64,000 nt of DNA from an uncultured Dialister sp. (GTDB lineage Bacteria > Bacillota > Negativicutes > Veillonellales > Dialisteraceae). The notes under the pieces are model-generated. The model did not search any database, was not told where the DNA came from, and saw only the letters and a list, made by a program, of their open reading frames with translations. The stretch covers positions 11,866 through 75,865 of the forward strand of contig CABQAR010000008.1 of NCBI GenBank assembly GCA_902462205.1, read 5' to 3'. Each line of letters begins with the position of its first letter. Within the stretch, counting starts at the first letter, position 1. Positions 8,758 to 17,887 of the stretch are shown here, piece by piece. The position numbers were made by a program, and so were the translations under genes.

Positions 8758-9508
8758 GTTTAATCACCTCGCGACACAACTTCTTATATGCTTCCGCCCC
8801 TTTGGATTTGGGCGCGTACGTCAGTATGGATTCCCCGAAGCTCGGTGCTTCCGACAGCTTCACCGACCGCGGAATCACGGTCCGGAACACCTTGCTTCCG
8901 AAATATTTCTTCACTTCATCCGCCACCTGGAGCGACAGATTCGTCCTCCCGTCAAACATGGTGAGGAGGATGCCGAGAATCGACAGCCCCGGATTCAGCC
9001 GCTTCGTCACGGCCTGTACCGTCTTCACAAGCTGGGACAGCCCCTCCAGCGCGTAAAATTCCGCCTGGATGGGAATCAGAATTTCCTGCGACGCCACAAG
9101 GGCATTGAGCGTCATCAGCCCAAGAGACGGCGGACAGTCTATCAGGATGAAATCGTACTCATCCTTGACCTCGCTCAATTTCTTCTTCATCAGGAATTCC
9201 CTGTCCTCGACGGAAACCATTTCGATTTCCGCCCCTGCCAGATCTATGGAAGCAGGGAGCAGATGGAGCTTTTTCACATCGGTCCTGACAATGGATTCAT
9301 GGATGTCTGCCCCGCCCAGAAGGACATCGTACAGATTGCCCGAAAACGCCACGCCCTTATTGAGCCCGCTCGTCGCATTCCCCTGCGAATCTGAATCAAC
9401 AAGGAGCGTCCTGCAGCCCTTATCCGCCAGAAAAGCAGAAAGATTGACCGCCGTCGTCGTCTTGCCCACGCCGCCCTTTTGGTTAATGATGCTGATGATC
9501 TTACCCAT
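8750..9508 (-). CDS. parA: Chromosome-partitioning ATPase ParA (Soj)
   Basis: A 252-residue cytoplasmic ATPase of the ParA/MinD class that acts with ParB and the parS sites in origin segregation. The deviant Walker A motif KGGVGKTT lies at residues 11-18, and a Walker B-like LIDCPPSLG lies near residues 120-128. ATG 9508 is chosen because GGAAGG precedes it at the usual distance and MGKIISIINQKGG is the typical ParA start; longer in-frame versions add an unrelated hydrophobic stretch. It is first in the parA-parB-DUF4446 operon. Confidence 0.95.
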   Translation of the reverse strand: MGKIISIINQKGGVGKTTTAVNLSAFLADKGCRTLLVDSDSQGNATSGLNKGVAFSGNLYDVLLGGADIHESIVRTDVKKLHLLPASIDLAGAEIEMVSVEDREFLMKKKLSEVKDEYDFILIDCPPSLGLMTLNALVASQEILIPIQAEFYALEGLSQLVKTVQAVTKRLNPGLSILGILLTMFDGRTNLSLQVADEVKKYFGSKVFRTVIPRSVKLSEAPSFGESILTYAPKSKGAEAYKKLCREVIKRA

Positions 9509-9659
9509 AGCTTCCTTCCTTTCACAGATAGTCCAATATATTATAGCATAAAATAAAGACAACCTGATAGAACCGCCCGCCGGACAAACCACCAGCACAG
9601 CACGCCAAGATTCTAGATCAAAAAGCCAAAATCCATAAAGCCTCCTTAACCGTTCCGCC

Positions 9660-10222
9660 GTTATGACAATATACAGAAAACTACTGATTTCTAACTACTG
9701 ACTTCTGAGCTCTGATTTCTGTCTTCTAACCACTGGCGACTGCCTACTGCCTACTGGCTACCATTCCCCTTTTCATGGACAGATTCACCCCCGTCCTCCC
9801 GGAGGGCACCATCCGACGGCTACGCCACCACCCTCCTCTAAAGAAGAGGGCTTACCTATTGCCTATTCTTACCCGTATCCTCTGCCAGATCCTTTACTCC
9901 ATTCCGCTATGCTCCATTCTGCTACGCTACATTCGAGGATGACGGCAAGCAAGGAATACCGATAAAGGTAAACAGCCCTTGCCCCGTCATTCTTGAATGT
10001 AATGAAGAATCTGGGCAGCGGGTGCAGGTTTTAAATACCTCCACCATTCAAGGATGACTGCAAGAATTTAACGTCTATATGGCTTCAATACATTTTCTCC
10101 CGCGTAAAACTAATAACTAAGAACTATCAACTATTTTCTGATATCTGATTTCTGTCTTCTGGCTACTAAATCCCGCCGCTATATAATTTGCCGCGGCGCA
10201 CCGCAATTCCTAATTTCTCCTC
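9660..10222. repeat. Mosaic intergenic repeat region 1 (modules H2, C, G, A, H1)
   Basis: The gap from parA to the sodium symporter. In reverse orientation it holds H2 heptads (9672-9765), block C (9777-9852), a short-form G palindrome (9888-9952) and a second G piece (9985-10014). These are followed by H2 heptads (10098-10168), hairpin A (10173-10204) and a few H1 heptads that run into a parS site. No convincing gene is seen. Confidence 0.8.
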
Positions 10223-10223
10223 C

Positions 10224-10237
10224 GTTTCACGTGAAAC
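10224..10237. other. parS centromere site
   Basis: The 14-base core GTTTCACGTGAAAC, three bases after the H1 end of a mosaic repeat and about 0.7 kb from parA. Confidence 0.88.
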
Positions 10238-10283
10238 ACTCCTTATTTTTTCAAATTTTGCTGAAAGAAATTCCCTCTTTTGG

Positions 10284-10289
10284 TATAAT
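10284..10289 (+). promoter_or_regulatory. Extended -10 promoter for the sodium symporter
   Basis: TGGTATAAT is an extended -10 (TGnTATAAT). A weak TTGCTG lies 20 bases upstream. The expected transcript start, near 10296, excludes the in-frame ATG at 10231 as the real start. Confidence 0.6.
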
Positions 10290-10320
10290 TTGTGTAAATT
10301 CGATAGAAGGGATGATACGT

Positions 10321-11694
10321 TTGAATCTTACTTCCTTACATATATTGATCATTACGCTGACCGTTTTCGCCGTTATCGGATCGGGATTCTATGTTTCCCG
10401 TTCTGTCCGCTCCTCCGCCGGCTACAGTGTGGGAGGACGCAGCTCTCCGGCTCCACTTGTGGCCGGGAGCATCGCAGGGACGGTCGTTGGCGGCGGCGCT
10501 ACCGTGGGGACGGCTCAGTTGGCTTATTCTTACGGACTTTCTGCCTGGTGGTTCACTTTGGGAAGCGGGATCGCTTTTATCATCATGGGCCTCTTTTATG
10601 CCAGACGGCTCCGCGTAACCGGACTGGAAACGATTCCGCAGTTCCTTTCTCTCCATTACGGGAAGCAGGCGGAAGAGATGTCTTCCGTCATTTCTTCTCT
10701 CGGCATCCTGCTTTCCGCCGTGGCAAGTTGTCTTCCCGGCATTGAGATCATTTCCGCCATCTTCCATATTTCTCCTTACCTGTCCGCTCTTCTCCTGATG
10801 TGCCTCGTCATCCTTTACACCTTTTTCGGCGGCATGAAAAGCGCGGCGATCAGCGGCATCCTGAAAATGGCGATCATCTGGATTTCCCTTTTTCTGGCAG
10901 GTTTCACTGCTTTCCGCCTTCTGACGGAAACTTCCGCATTTTCCTCTTTCCCTCCGTCCCAGTTTACTCTTTTCGGACGGGGCATCGAGCCGGCGCTTGC
11001 CAATCTGTTTTCTGTCATTATCGGCGTCCTCTGCACGCAGACCTATATCCAGTGCATCTTTTCCGCCAGCACGCCCATCACGGCAGCGGTCGGCTGCTTC
11101 ATCGCATCTCTGATCGTCATTCCCATCGGGCTTCCCTCGGTCGCCATCGGAATGTACATGCACACCGCTTATGCGGATATCCTTCCCATCCTCGTCCTGC
11201 CTGCCTTCCTCGTTAATCATGTGTCCCCGCTGGTCGGGGGGCTTGCCCTCGGGGGCATCATTTTATCTCTCTTAGGCAGCATCGGCGGACTGTCCCTCGG
11301 CATCGGCACCATGATTTCCCATGACATGCTTTCTCCCATGCTGAAAATCACGGATGACAGGAAGCTGCTCCATCTCACCAAAATGACTGTCCTTGCCGTC
11401 ATGGTGCTCGCTTCGGCCATCGCCATCCTGAACAGGGGCTCTGAAATCCTGTTCTGGAATTACCTGTCCATGGGGCTTCGGGGCGGAGGCATCTTCCTTC
11501 CGCTCACGCTGGCCGTCTTCTATCCGCACCGCCTTTCCGGAAAATGGGCCGTCTATTCCATGGCAGGGAGTACAGCAGCCGCCATTTTGGCGGCTCTCCT
11601 GAACGCGCCGATAGACCCGCTCTTCATCGGTCTTGCCGTAAGCTTCCTCCTGATCCTCCCGGGGCTGGGAAAGAAACAGAAAATAAAGGAATGA
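10321..11694 (+). CDS. Sodium:solute symporter (SSS family)
   Basis: Inner-membrane Na+-coupled symporter of the SSS family. The 457 residues carry about 12-13 hydrophobic segments. The N-terminal GYSVGGRSS followed by the Gly-rich GTVVGGGATVGTAQLAY stretch (about residues 30-60) is the sodium-binding region typical of the family; the substrate cannot be assigned. The start is taken as TTG 10321, 9 bases after GAAGGG. The upstream ATG 10312 directly abuts that ribosome site, and ATG 10231 lies before the promoter. The gene is bracketed on both sides by mosaic repeats and parS sites. Confidence 0.82.
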   Translation: MNLTSLHILIITLTVFAVIGSGFYVSRSVRSSAGYSVGGRSSPAPLVAGSIAGTVVGGGATVGTAQLAYSYGLSAWWFTLGSGIAFIIMGLFYARRLRVTGLETIPQFLSLHYGKQAEEMSSVISSLGILLSAVASCLPGIEIISAIFHISPYLSALLLMCLVILYTFFGGMKSAAISGILKMAIIWISLFLAGFTAFRLLTETSAFSSFPPSQFTLFGRGIEPALANLFSVIIGVLCTQTYIQCIFSASTPITAAVGCFIASLIVIPIGLPSVAIGMYMHTAYADILPILVLPAFLVNHVSPLVGGLALGGIILSLLGSIGGLSLGIGTMISHDMLSPMLKITDDRKLLHLTKMTVLAVMVLASAIAILNRGSEILFWNYLSMGLRGGGIFLPLTLAVFYPHRLSGKWAVYSMAGSTAAAILAALLNAPIDPLFIGLAVSFLLILPGLGKKQKIKE

Positions 11695-11724
11695 AACAGC
11701 ATGGCAGAAAATAGGGGTAAGCAT

Positions 11725-11973
11725 GCTAAATAACTGACTACCGTCTACTAATTACTAGCCACTATATAACTCATTTGGGGAACAGATTCACTCTCGTCCT
11801 CCCGGAAGGCACCACCCGACGGCTGCGCCGCCCCCCCTCCTCTAAAGAAGAGGGCTTGCTTATTTTTGACTACCGCCTACTGTCCACTGATTACTATCTC
11901 CTCGCCGCTATACAATTTGCCGCGGCGCACCTCAATTCCTCATTCCTAATTCCACATTTCTAATTTCCTATTC
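11725..11973. repeat. Mosaic intergenic repeat region 2 (compact H2-C-H2-A-H1)
   Basis: One of the cleanest copies, in reverse orientation: H2 heptads (about 11730-11765), block C (11780-11852), H2 heptads (11855-11890), hairpin A (11892-11925) and H1 heptads (11930-11973). It abuts a perfect parS. No gene is seen between the symporter and the HAD gene. Confidence 0.82.
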
Positions 11974-11989
11974 TGTTTCACGTGAAACA
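11974..11989. other. parS centromere site, perfect consensus
   Basis: TGTTTCACGTGAAACA matches the 16-base consensus exactly. It lies 27 bases before the HAD gene start and directly after an H1 heptad array. Confidence 0.93.
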
Positions 11990-12015
11990 TCCTTATTTTT
12001 ATATACGAGGTCTGT

Positions 12016-12732
12016 ATGATTAAAGCTGTTATTTTTGACATGGATGGAACCATTTTAAATACGATCGGCGATCTGACCGATTCCCTGAACCACGCCCTTG
12101 TGGAAACGGGGTTCCGCGGCGGCCATTCGGAGGAGATGGTGAAGCTCTGTTTCGGCTGGGCCGTCCGTCTGGATATGATCAAGGCGATTGCCATGGCAAG
12201 GGGGATGGCGGCGGACGATCTTGAGTTCGCTGGAAATACGATCCCCATCGAAGATATTCCCGCCACGGAAGAGGAAATACAAAGGCTGCAGTCGGAATTT
12301 ACGTCTTATTACGGAAGGCATAACCACATCAAGACACGTCCCTACGAGGGCATCATGGACTCCATCGGCAGGCTGCATGGAAAGGGTATACGCACCGCTG
12401 TCGCCTCCAATAAGGATGATTCCCATGTGCAGGTTCTTTCTAAAGAATTATTTCCCGGCCTTTTCGATGTTTCCACAGGCAACCATCCTGGAATCGAAAT
12501 CAAGCCGTCTCCGCAGATGATTCTGGAAATTGCGGATAAAATGAATCTTTCTGCCGATGAAATCGTGTACGCCGGCGATTCGGAGGTGGATATCCTGACA
12601 GGAAAGAATGGGGGATTCCGAACGATTTCCGTCACCTGGGGATTCAGGACAGGGGAGTTTTTACGAAACCACGGCGCGGAGCATATCGCTTCTTCCCCAA
12701 AGGAGCTTGTCGACATGGTCCTTCGGTGGTAG
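12016..12732 (+). CDS. HAD-family hydrolase, phosphoglycolate-phosphatase-like
   Basis: A cytoplasmic phosphatase of the HAD superfamily, subfamily IA. The 238 residues carry motif I DMDGTILNT (residues 8-16), motif II with Ser in VASNKDDS (about 132-139), and motif III/IV GDSEVDILTGKNGG (about 187-200). An alpha-helical cap lies between motifs I and II. The length and cap match Gph/PGP-type enzymes, but the substrate could be another small phosphoester. The MGMT-like gene starts 5 bases after the stop, so the two are probably translationally coupled. Confidence 0.85.
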   Translation: MIKAVIFDMDGTILNTIGDLTDSLNHALVETGFRGGHSEEMVKLCFGWAVRLDMIKAIAMARGMAADDLEFAGNTIPIEDIPATEEEIQRLQSEFTSYYGRHNHIKTRPYEGIMDSIGRLHGKGIRTAVASNKDDSHVQVLSKELFPGLFDVSTGNHPGIEIKPSPQMILEIADKMNLSADEIVYAGDSEVDILTGKNGGFRTISVTWGFRTGEFLRNHGAEHIASSPKELVDMVLRW

Positions 12733-12736
12733 CGCC

Positions 12737-13033
12737 ATGGACGAAGACCTTGTGTATGAAATCCTTTCCGTCGTGGAAGAAATCCCGGAAGGGAAAGTCG
12801 CCACTTACGGACAGCTCGCCGCGCTGATCGGAAGGGAACGGAATGCGCGCCTCGTAGGGAAGGTGCTCAGCGAAGCTTCCCGCTACGGCGATTATCCCTG
12901 CCACCGCGTGGTGAACCATGCAGGCCGCCTCGTTCCCGGCTGGACGGAGCAGAGGGGATTGCTTCTGGCAGAAGGTGTCACATTCAGGGAAAACGGCTGT
13001 GTCGATATGAAAAAACACGGCTGGGATATGTGA
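12737..13033 (+). CDS. MGMT-family protein (methylguanine-DNA methyltransferase-like)
   Basis: A 98-residue protein consisting of the DNA-binding and active-site domain of O6-alkylguanine-DNA alkyltransferases, without the N-terminal domain of Ada or Ogt. The recognition helix region GKVATYGQLAALIG (about 18-31) and the active-site motif YPCHRVV (about 52-58) are present. The acceptor cysteine is retained, unlike alkyltransferase-like (ATL) proteins, which carry Trp there. It could be a minimal repair enzyme or a lesion-sensing ATL relative. It is coupled to the HAD gene and has no strong ribosome site of its own. Confidence 0.8.
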   Translation: MDEDLVYEILSVVEEIPEGKVATYGQLAALIGRERNARLVGKVLSEASRYGDYPCHRVVNHAGRLVPGWTEQRGLLLAEGVTFRENGCVDMKKHGWDM

Positions 13034-13182
13034 TTTCTATTTTTTAAAGATTTTTTATTCTTATATGTGTATTCATCATTCAAAAAAGCGATTCTATACA
13101 TAACGTCCTTTTCATGTTATTCTTATAAAGATTTTGAATTATGCTTTAAATGATCATTTATTATTATAGGAGGAGTAATATT

Positions 13183-13518
13183 TTGCATTTTTCCTATTTG
13201 AAGATTGAAATCTATGTACCGGAAACCCATTTTGCCGCCCTGCAGGACTCTCTTCGTTCCGTGGATGCAGGCCATTTCGGAAATTACGACAGCTGTCTTT
13301 CCTACGGGCGCGTCGTCGGCGTATGGCGCCCTCTGGACGGAGCCAATCCATACATCGGCAGCCAGAATGAAATCAGCAATACGCCGGAAGTGAAGATAGA
13401 AGTCACCATCAAGAAGGATTCCCTTGATACGGTCATGAAGGCCATCAAGGAAGCACATCCTTATGAGGTGCCGATCGTGAACGTCATTCCTCTGTACGCT
13501 ACCGGCATGGATTACTGA
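13183..13518 (+). CDS. Small NIF3/YqfO-like domain protein
   Basis: An 111-residue protein resembling the inserted CutA/PII-like domain of NIF3/YqfO proteins, found alone here. Recognisable parts are KIEIYVPETHFAALQDSL at the start, GHFGNYDSCLSYGRVVGVWRP in the middle, and AHPYEVPIVNVIPL near the end. The start is TTG 13183, nine bases after a perfect AGGAGG at 13168-13173; the ATG-like codons upstream have no ribosome site. The fold suggests a trimeric ligand- or metal-binding protein. The role is unknown. Confidence 0.65.
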   Translation: MHFSYLKIEIYVPETHFAALQDSLRSVDAGHFGNYDSCLSYGRVVGVWRPLDGANPYIGSQNEISNTPEVKIEVTIKKDSLDTVMKAIKEAHPYEVPIVNVIPLYATGMDY

Positions 13519-13527
13519 TACACAATA

Positions 13528-13566
13528 AAAAAGGCCTTATCCCATGGGGGGAATAAGGTCTTTTTA
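13528..13566. terminator. Bidirectional terminator
   Basis: The stem CCTTATCCC / GGGAATAAGG is flanked by A-run and T-run, between the NIF3-like gene (+) and the OmpA gene (-). Confidence 0.85.
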
Positions 13567-13581
13567 CTTGCTCTTCACTGT

Positions 13582-14691
13582 TTATTTGTGTTCGAAAATA
13601 TCGACACGCCTGTTGTTGGCGCGGCCGCTTTCCGTATCGTTCGTATCGACCGGATTTTCTTCGCCCTTGTACATACCGACGAGCTGGTCCAGCTTGACGC
13701 CGTGGGCGATCGCGTAATCAGCCACTTTCTTGACGCGGCGGATGGCGAGGTTATCGTTGTATTCCTTGGAGCCGTTGGAATCCGTACGTCCGACCAGCTT
13801 GAAGGTGTGGCCCGTTTCCTTGGCCGCCTTTACGAAAGCGTCCAGATTGGCTGTCTGGTCCGCACCCGGCGTATCGGAATCATTGCCGAAATGGATGCTG
13901 TTGAAATAGTAGTCATTTTCCGGCACTTTTTCTTCATCCATGACGACCGTCGTATCCTTGGGCAGCGGTGTATCGCTGTTAATCGTCACGACTGTCTTGT
14001 CGTTTTCGTCCATTTCCTTTCCGTTGTCAAGGGCGGAATAATCTATATCGCCGTAAGCGGATTCGTTATCCGCGTTCTTGCTTCCGCCGAAACGGTAGGA
14101 AACACCGGCCAGCCAGCCCTGATAGGAAACATTCCTGTCTTCTCCACCCTGCGTGTTCAGATAACGGTAGCCTGCATTCAGGTCCAGATCCTTGTCAAGA
14201 GCGAAATCAACGCCTGCTTCCCAGATGGACGTGCTCTTCGTTCCGAGGGCGCCTTTGGCGTACAGATCGACCACTTCGCTGACAGGCTGCTTCGCGAGGA
14301 CGCCGACCTGCACGACATCATTGCTTCTGGATTCTTCGCCGAAAGCCGCGGCGGGGAAGCCGGACATGGCGATATGGTTGTAGCCGGTATACAGCGCTAC
14401 CTGCGGATGGACGCTGTACAGAAGGTTCAGTTCATCGCTGTGGCCGCCGGTATGGTCCGTATGGAGGCCGTAATGCTGGAACTGCGCCGCTGATTTATCA
14501 TTGATTCCGTAGGTCAGTCCGCCGGTGAAATTCCATTCCCCGTCAGATTTATAATCCTTTGTCTTCGCCTGCGGATCCCACATGCCCGCGTTGATCTGCC
14601 ACTCTCCCTTATTAAAGGTCGTCTGCGGGGAAGCGTAAGCGCTCGTCGCCAGAGCGGCGGCCGCCAGTAATACTGCTAATGTCTTTTTCAT
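13582..14691 (-). CDS. OmpA-family outer-membrane protein
   Basis: An outer-membrane porin or structural protein of 369 residues. A Sec signal peptide (MKKTLAVLLAAAALATSAYA) is followed by a beta-rich barrel-like domain (about residues 25-220, with alternating aromatic strands). The C-terminal OmpA/MotB peptidoglycan-binding domain (about 255-369) has the signatures GRTDSNGS-x-x-YN-x-x-LA-x-RR and a terminal NNRRVDI. ATG 14691 has AGGAG at the right distance and begins the signal peptide. The -10 box TGGTATAAT (rc at 14756-14764) lies about 65 bases upstream. Its presence indicates an outer membrane. Confidence 0.9.
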   Translation of the reverse strand: MKKTLAVLLAAAALATSAYASPQTTFNKGEWQINAGMWDPQAKTKDYKSDGEWNFTGGLTYGINDKSAAQFQHYGLHTDHTGGHSDELNLLYSVHPQVALYTGYNHIAMSGFPAAAFGEESRSNDVVQVGVLAKQPVSEVVDLYAKGALGTKSTSIWEAGVDFALDKDLDLNAGYRYLNTQGGEDRNVSYQGWLAGVSYRFGGSKNADNESAYGDIDYSALDNGKEMDENDKTVVTINSDTPLPKDTTVVMDEEKVPENDYYFNSIHFGNDSDTPGADQTANLDAFVKAAKETGHTFKLVGRTDSNGSKEYNDNLAIRRVKKVADYAIAHGVKLDQLVGMYKGEENPVDTNDTESGRANNRRVDIFEHK

Positions 14692-14839
14692 ATGTATCTC
14701 CTTTCGAACAGCAAGAAAGGGTTTGCCCTTCAAATCCATTTTCCGTGTGTACTCCATTATACCATATATTTCCGTCTTTCCGAAAAACACAGGAAATACC
14801 GGTATTTCAGGACACGGGCGCCCCTTTTCCGCCGTCCTG

Positions 14840-15775
14840 CTATTCCGCCTTGCCCGGGCCCGCTTTCATGACATCCTGCATTTCCTCGATCATGTGCACG
14901 TTCCCGCTCTCGATGAGCCGCCGGAATTCCTCCAGCTGGTCCTTGATTTCCTTGGACATTTCCGGGAATTTCGGCGCGATGTCCTTCATCGCCTTCAATA
15001 CGATCTGTGACACCACGTACCGGGTAAACCATTTATTATCCGCCGGAACGATGTACCAAGGGGAATCCTCCGTGGACGTTTCGGAAATCATTTCACTGTA
15101 CAGTTCCTGGTACTTGTCCCAGAACCGGCGCTCGTTGATATCCGCCATGGAAAATTTCCAGTTCTTCTTTTTGTTCAGGATGCGTTCCGCCAGACGGTCA
15201 CGCTGCTCATCCTTCGACACATGGAGGAAAATCTTGATGATGTGGAACCCGTTCTCCGTCAGATATTTTTCCCAGTCACGGATCTGGCGGTACCTCGTTT
15301 CCCATATATCCTTCTTGATCAGATCCTTCGGAATCTTGTCCTCATGGATTAAGTCATGGACACGGGTCACGATGACGTCCTCGTAATGGGAACGGTTGAA
15401 TACGCCGATATCGCCGCGTCGGGGAAGGGCCTTATTGATGCGCCACATGTAATCATGATCCTTCTCCTCCGTCGTCGGCTGCTTGAAGGAAACCACATGG
15501 ACCCCGTTCGGATCCAGATGGGAGAATACATGCTTGATCGTCCCATCCTTGCCGGCGGCGTCCATCGCCTGCAATACGATGACGAGGCCGTAGCTGCTCT
15601 GCGCGTAGAGCTTCGCCTGATACAGGCTGAGCTCCTCGAGCGCTTCCGGCATGCAGACCGTCTTGATTTCCTCCTTGTCTATCTCCTCATTGCACATGGT
15701 CGGAAATTTCTTCAGATTGATTTTTTCCCCTTCTTTGGCGCGATACCGGTCAAGATCTATCTTTTCATTGCCCAT
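14840..15775 (-). CDS. PPK2-family polyphosphate kinase (copy 1)
   Basis: A cytoplasmic enzyme that transfers phosphate between polyphosphate and a nucleotide. It has 311 residues and a single PPK2 domain. Walker A is QAMDAAGKDGT near residue 70, the lid/Walker B region is FNRSHYEDV near residues 130-138, and DHDYMWRINKALPRRG lies between them. The single-domain length and these motifs fit class III-like enzymes that can phosphorylate AMP or ADP, though class cannot be fixed by eye. It lies 61 bases downstream of a close paralogue on the same strand. Confidence 0.88.
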   Translation of the reverse strand: MGNEKIDLDRYRAKEGEKINLKKFPTMCNEEIDKEEIKTVCMPEALEELSLYQAKLYAQSSYGLVIVLQAMDAAGKDGTIKHVFSHLDPNGVHVVSFKQPTTEEKDHDYMWRINKALPRRGDIGVFNRSHYEDVIVTRVHDLIHEDKIPKDLIKKDIWETRYRQIRDWEKYLTENGFHIIKIFLHVSKDEQRDRLAERILNKKKNWKFSMADINERRFWDKYQELYSEMISETSTEDSPWYIVPADNKWFTRYVVSQIVLKAMKDIAPKFPEMSKEIKDQLEEFRRLIESGNVHMIEEMQDVMKAGPGKAE

Positions 15776-15836
15776 CTTTTTCCCCCCTGCAAACAGCCGT
15801 CATCTGTTTCCTGACAGCACCCGTCGACATTTCTTC

Positions 15837-16766
15837 TTATTCTTTGTCGATTTCCTTCTTCATGCTTTCCAGAGACTCTCCGTCCTTTTTCGCAATCAGC
15901 TTTTTGAATTTCTCCAGCTGCGCTTCCTCTTCCTTCGACAATTTCGGATACTTCGGATCGATTTCCTTCAGCGCCTGCAGAGCGATGAGAGACACCACAT
16001 ACCTGGTGAACCACTTGTTATCGGCAGGAACCACGTACCATGGGGAAATATCCTTCGACGTATTTTCGAAAAGCTCGCCGAAAAGCTTCTGGTACTCATC
16101 CCAATGCTCCCGTTCGTCAATATCGTTCATGGCGAATTTCCAGTGCTTCTCCTGATTGATGATGCGGTCGATCAGCCGGTTCTGCTGCTCCTCCTTCGAC
16201 ACATGGAGGAAAATCTTCACCATATGGAACCCGTTCTGGCGGAGATATTTCTCCCAGTTGTTGATCTGCTCATACCGTTCCTTCCAGATACCCTTGTCTA
16301 CCAGATCCTGCGGCATCTGGCTCTGCTGGATCAGGTCATGGACACGGGTCACGACGACATCCTCGTAATGGGAACGGTTGAAAATCCCGATATTTCCTCT
16401 CGGCGGAAGCGCCTTATTGATGCGCCACATGTAATCATGGTCCTTTTCCTCCGTCGTCGGCTGCTTGAAAGAAACCACGGACACGCCGCCGGGATCGAGA
16501 TTGGCAAATACATGGTTGATCGTGCCGTCCTTGCCTGCGGCATCCATCGCCTGCAACACGATGACGAGGCCGTAGGAATTCTGGGCATACAGCTTCTCCT
16601 GATATTCCTTCAATTTCTCGATGACCTCAGGGAAATACGTGGTTTTTACTTCTTCCTTATCGATTTCCACATCCCTTTTCGTCGCATACTTCTTTAAATT
16701 GACCTTGTCTCCCTCCCTGACGCGGTACCGGTCGACATTGATTTTTCCGTTCTTGCATTCTTCCAT
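15837..16766 (-). CDS. PPK2-family polyphosphate kinase (copy 2)
   Basis: A 309-residue paralogue of the downstream gene with the same motifs: QAMDAAGKDGT, FKQPTTEEKDHDYMWRINKALP and NRSHYEDV. The two proteins align along their full length, with most difference in the N-terminal 40 and C-terminal 60 residues, so this is an old tandem duplication and both catalytic centres are intact. AGGAGG lies just upstream of its ATG. As first gene of the pair it probably carries the promoter for both. The copies may differ in nucleotide preference. Confidence 0.88.
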   Translation of the reverse strand: MEECKNGKINVDRYRVREGDKVNLKKYATKRDVEIDKEEVKTTYFPEVIEKLKEYQEKLYAQNSYGLVIVLQAMDAAGKDGTINHVFANLDPGGVSVVSFKQPTTEEKDHDYMWRINKALPPRGNIGIFNRSHYEDVVVTRVHDLIQQSQMPQDLVDKGIWKERYEQINNWEKYLRQNGFHMVKIFLHVSKEEQQNRLIDRIINQEKHWKFAMNDIDEREHWDEYQKLFGELFENTSKDISPWYVVPADNKWFTRYVVSLIALQALKEIDPKYPKLSKEEEAQLEKFKKLIAKKDGESLESMKKEIDKE

Positions 16767-16889
16767 GACAAATCCTCCTTACATACCTTTCTGATGACCT
16801 ATACTTTTATTATATGATATCCTTCGTTTTTACTGAAATAGAATTGAACTATTTAGTATAATAGAAAAAAACAGGAGAAGGATCCCGCC

Positions 16890-17765
16890 ATGAAAAAGGA
16901 TACGGAGAAACGAACAGGGAGAATGACGAATATCTCAGAAGCATTCCGGCTTTCCGAAGAAGGAAACCGGCTTTTTTCCAATGACTCCTTCCGTTTCTGG
17001 TGCCTGCAGAAAAAATGGGAAGATATCGCAGGCCCGACCCTCGCCTCAGAATCCTATATTTCCTTCGAACGGGGAACCACCCTGTACATCAGCGTCACCA
17101 ATTCCGTCTGGATGCAGCAGCTTTTCATGATGAAAGCGGACATCCTGAAACGCATACGCGAAGACGATCTGGGAAGGAAATACAAGGAAATCCGCTTCGT
17201 CGCGGGACAGAAAAAAATAGAACGCCCTCCCGAATCCTCCCTGTCCGTCGTCAATGACAGGATCGAAGAACAGAAAAAAATGTTCTCCGTCACCATTTCA
17301 GAAGAAGAAAAGCAGGCGATAGGCAAATGGGCGGACCGCCATGTACAGAACGAAAACATCCTCCCTGTCTTCAAAAAAATGATGCTCGCCGCCTCCGCCA
17401 AACGGAAAGGGGAACTCGAAGCAGGCTGGCATCCCTGCAGCAGCTGCGGAACGCTCATCCCGCCGGAAATATCCGTCTGCCCCCTCTGCGAAAGCAGGCA
17501 GAAGCAGTCGCAAACAGGAAAAGTCATGCTCCTTCTCAGGGAAGACCCCCATCTGACCTATGAAGAAATCTTCAAAAAAGTTCCCTGCGACTACACCTCC
17601 TATGAAGAGGGCAGGGAACAGCTCATGCAGCGGATACGGACAAATATTTACAAAAAGACAGACGCCCCTCTGAACAAAAGAATCCTTCTCTCCATGCTCC
17701 TCCACAAGCCCCTCAAAGACATCTCGCTAAGAGAAGCGGAAACAGCCCTGAAAAACATGCCCTAA
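16890..17765 (+). CDS. DUF721/DciA-like protein with C-terminal zinc ribbon
   Basis: The N-terminal part (about residues 15-105) matches the DUF721/DciA fold: FRFWCLQKKWEDIAGPTLASES, then TLYISVTNSVWMQQLFMMK. DciA proteins help load the replicative helicase DnaB in bacteria lacking DnaC or DnaI. At 291 residues it is much longer than a minimal DciA. After a helical linker it carries two Cys-x2-Cys pairs (CSSCG and CPLCES, about residues 184-204) that look like a zinc ribbon, then a small helical C-terminal domain. The ATG has AGGAG upstream. It lies beside the recF-dnaA cluster but in the opposite orientation. DciA assignment is by similarity, and the tail's role is unknown. Confidence 0.68.
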   Translation: MKKDTEKRTGRMTNISEAFRLSEEGNRLFSNDSFRFWCLQKKWEDIAGPTLASESYISFERGTTLYISVTNSVWMQQLFMMKADILKRIREDDLGRKYKEIRFVAGQKKIERPPESSLSVVNDRIEEQKKMFSVTISEEEKQAIGKWADRHVQNENILPVFKKMMLAASAKRKGELEAGWHPCSSCGTLIPPEISVCPLCESRQKQSQTGKVMLLLREDPHLTYEEIFKKVPCDYTSYEEGREQLMQRIRTNIYKKTDAPLNKRILLSMLLHKPLKDISLREAETALKNMP

Positions 17766-17804
17766 ACAAAGTACGACGTCATCAATAAGAAATAAACAGT
17801 CAAG

Positions 17805-17846
17805 AAAAAAGCGGAAAAACCATCACAGGCTCCTCCGCTTTTTTTG
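17805..17846 (+). terminator. Terminator after the DciA-like gene
   Basis: Arms AAAAGCGGA / TCCGCTTTT followed by a T-run. Confidence 0.8.
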
Positions 17847-17887
17847 ATTTTTCATAAATTTTGCATTTTCATAAATAAAGTCATTAA

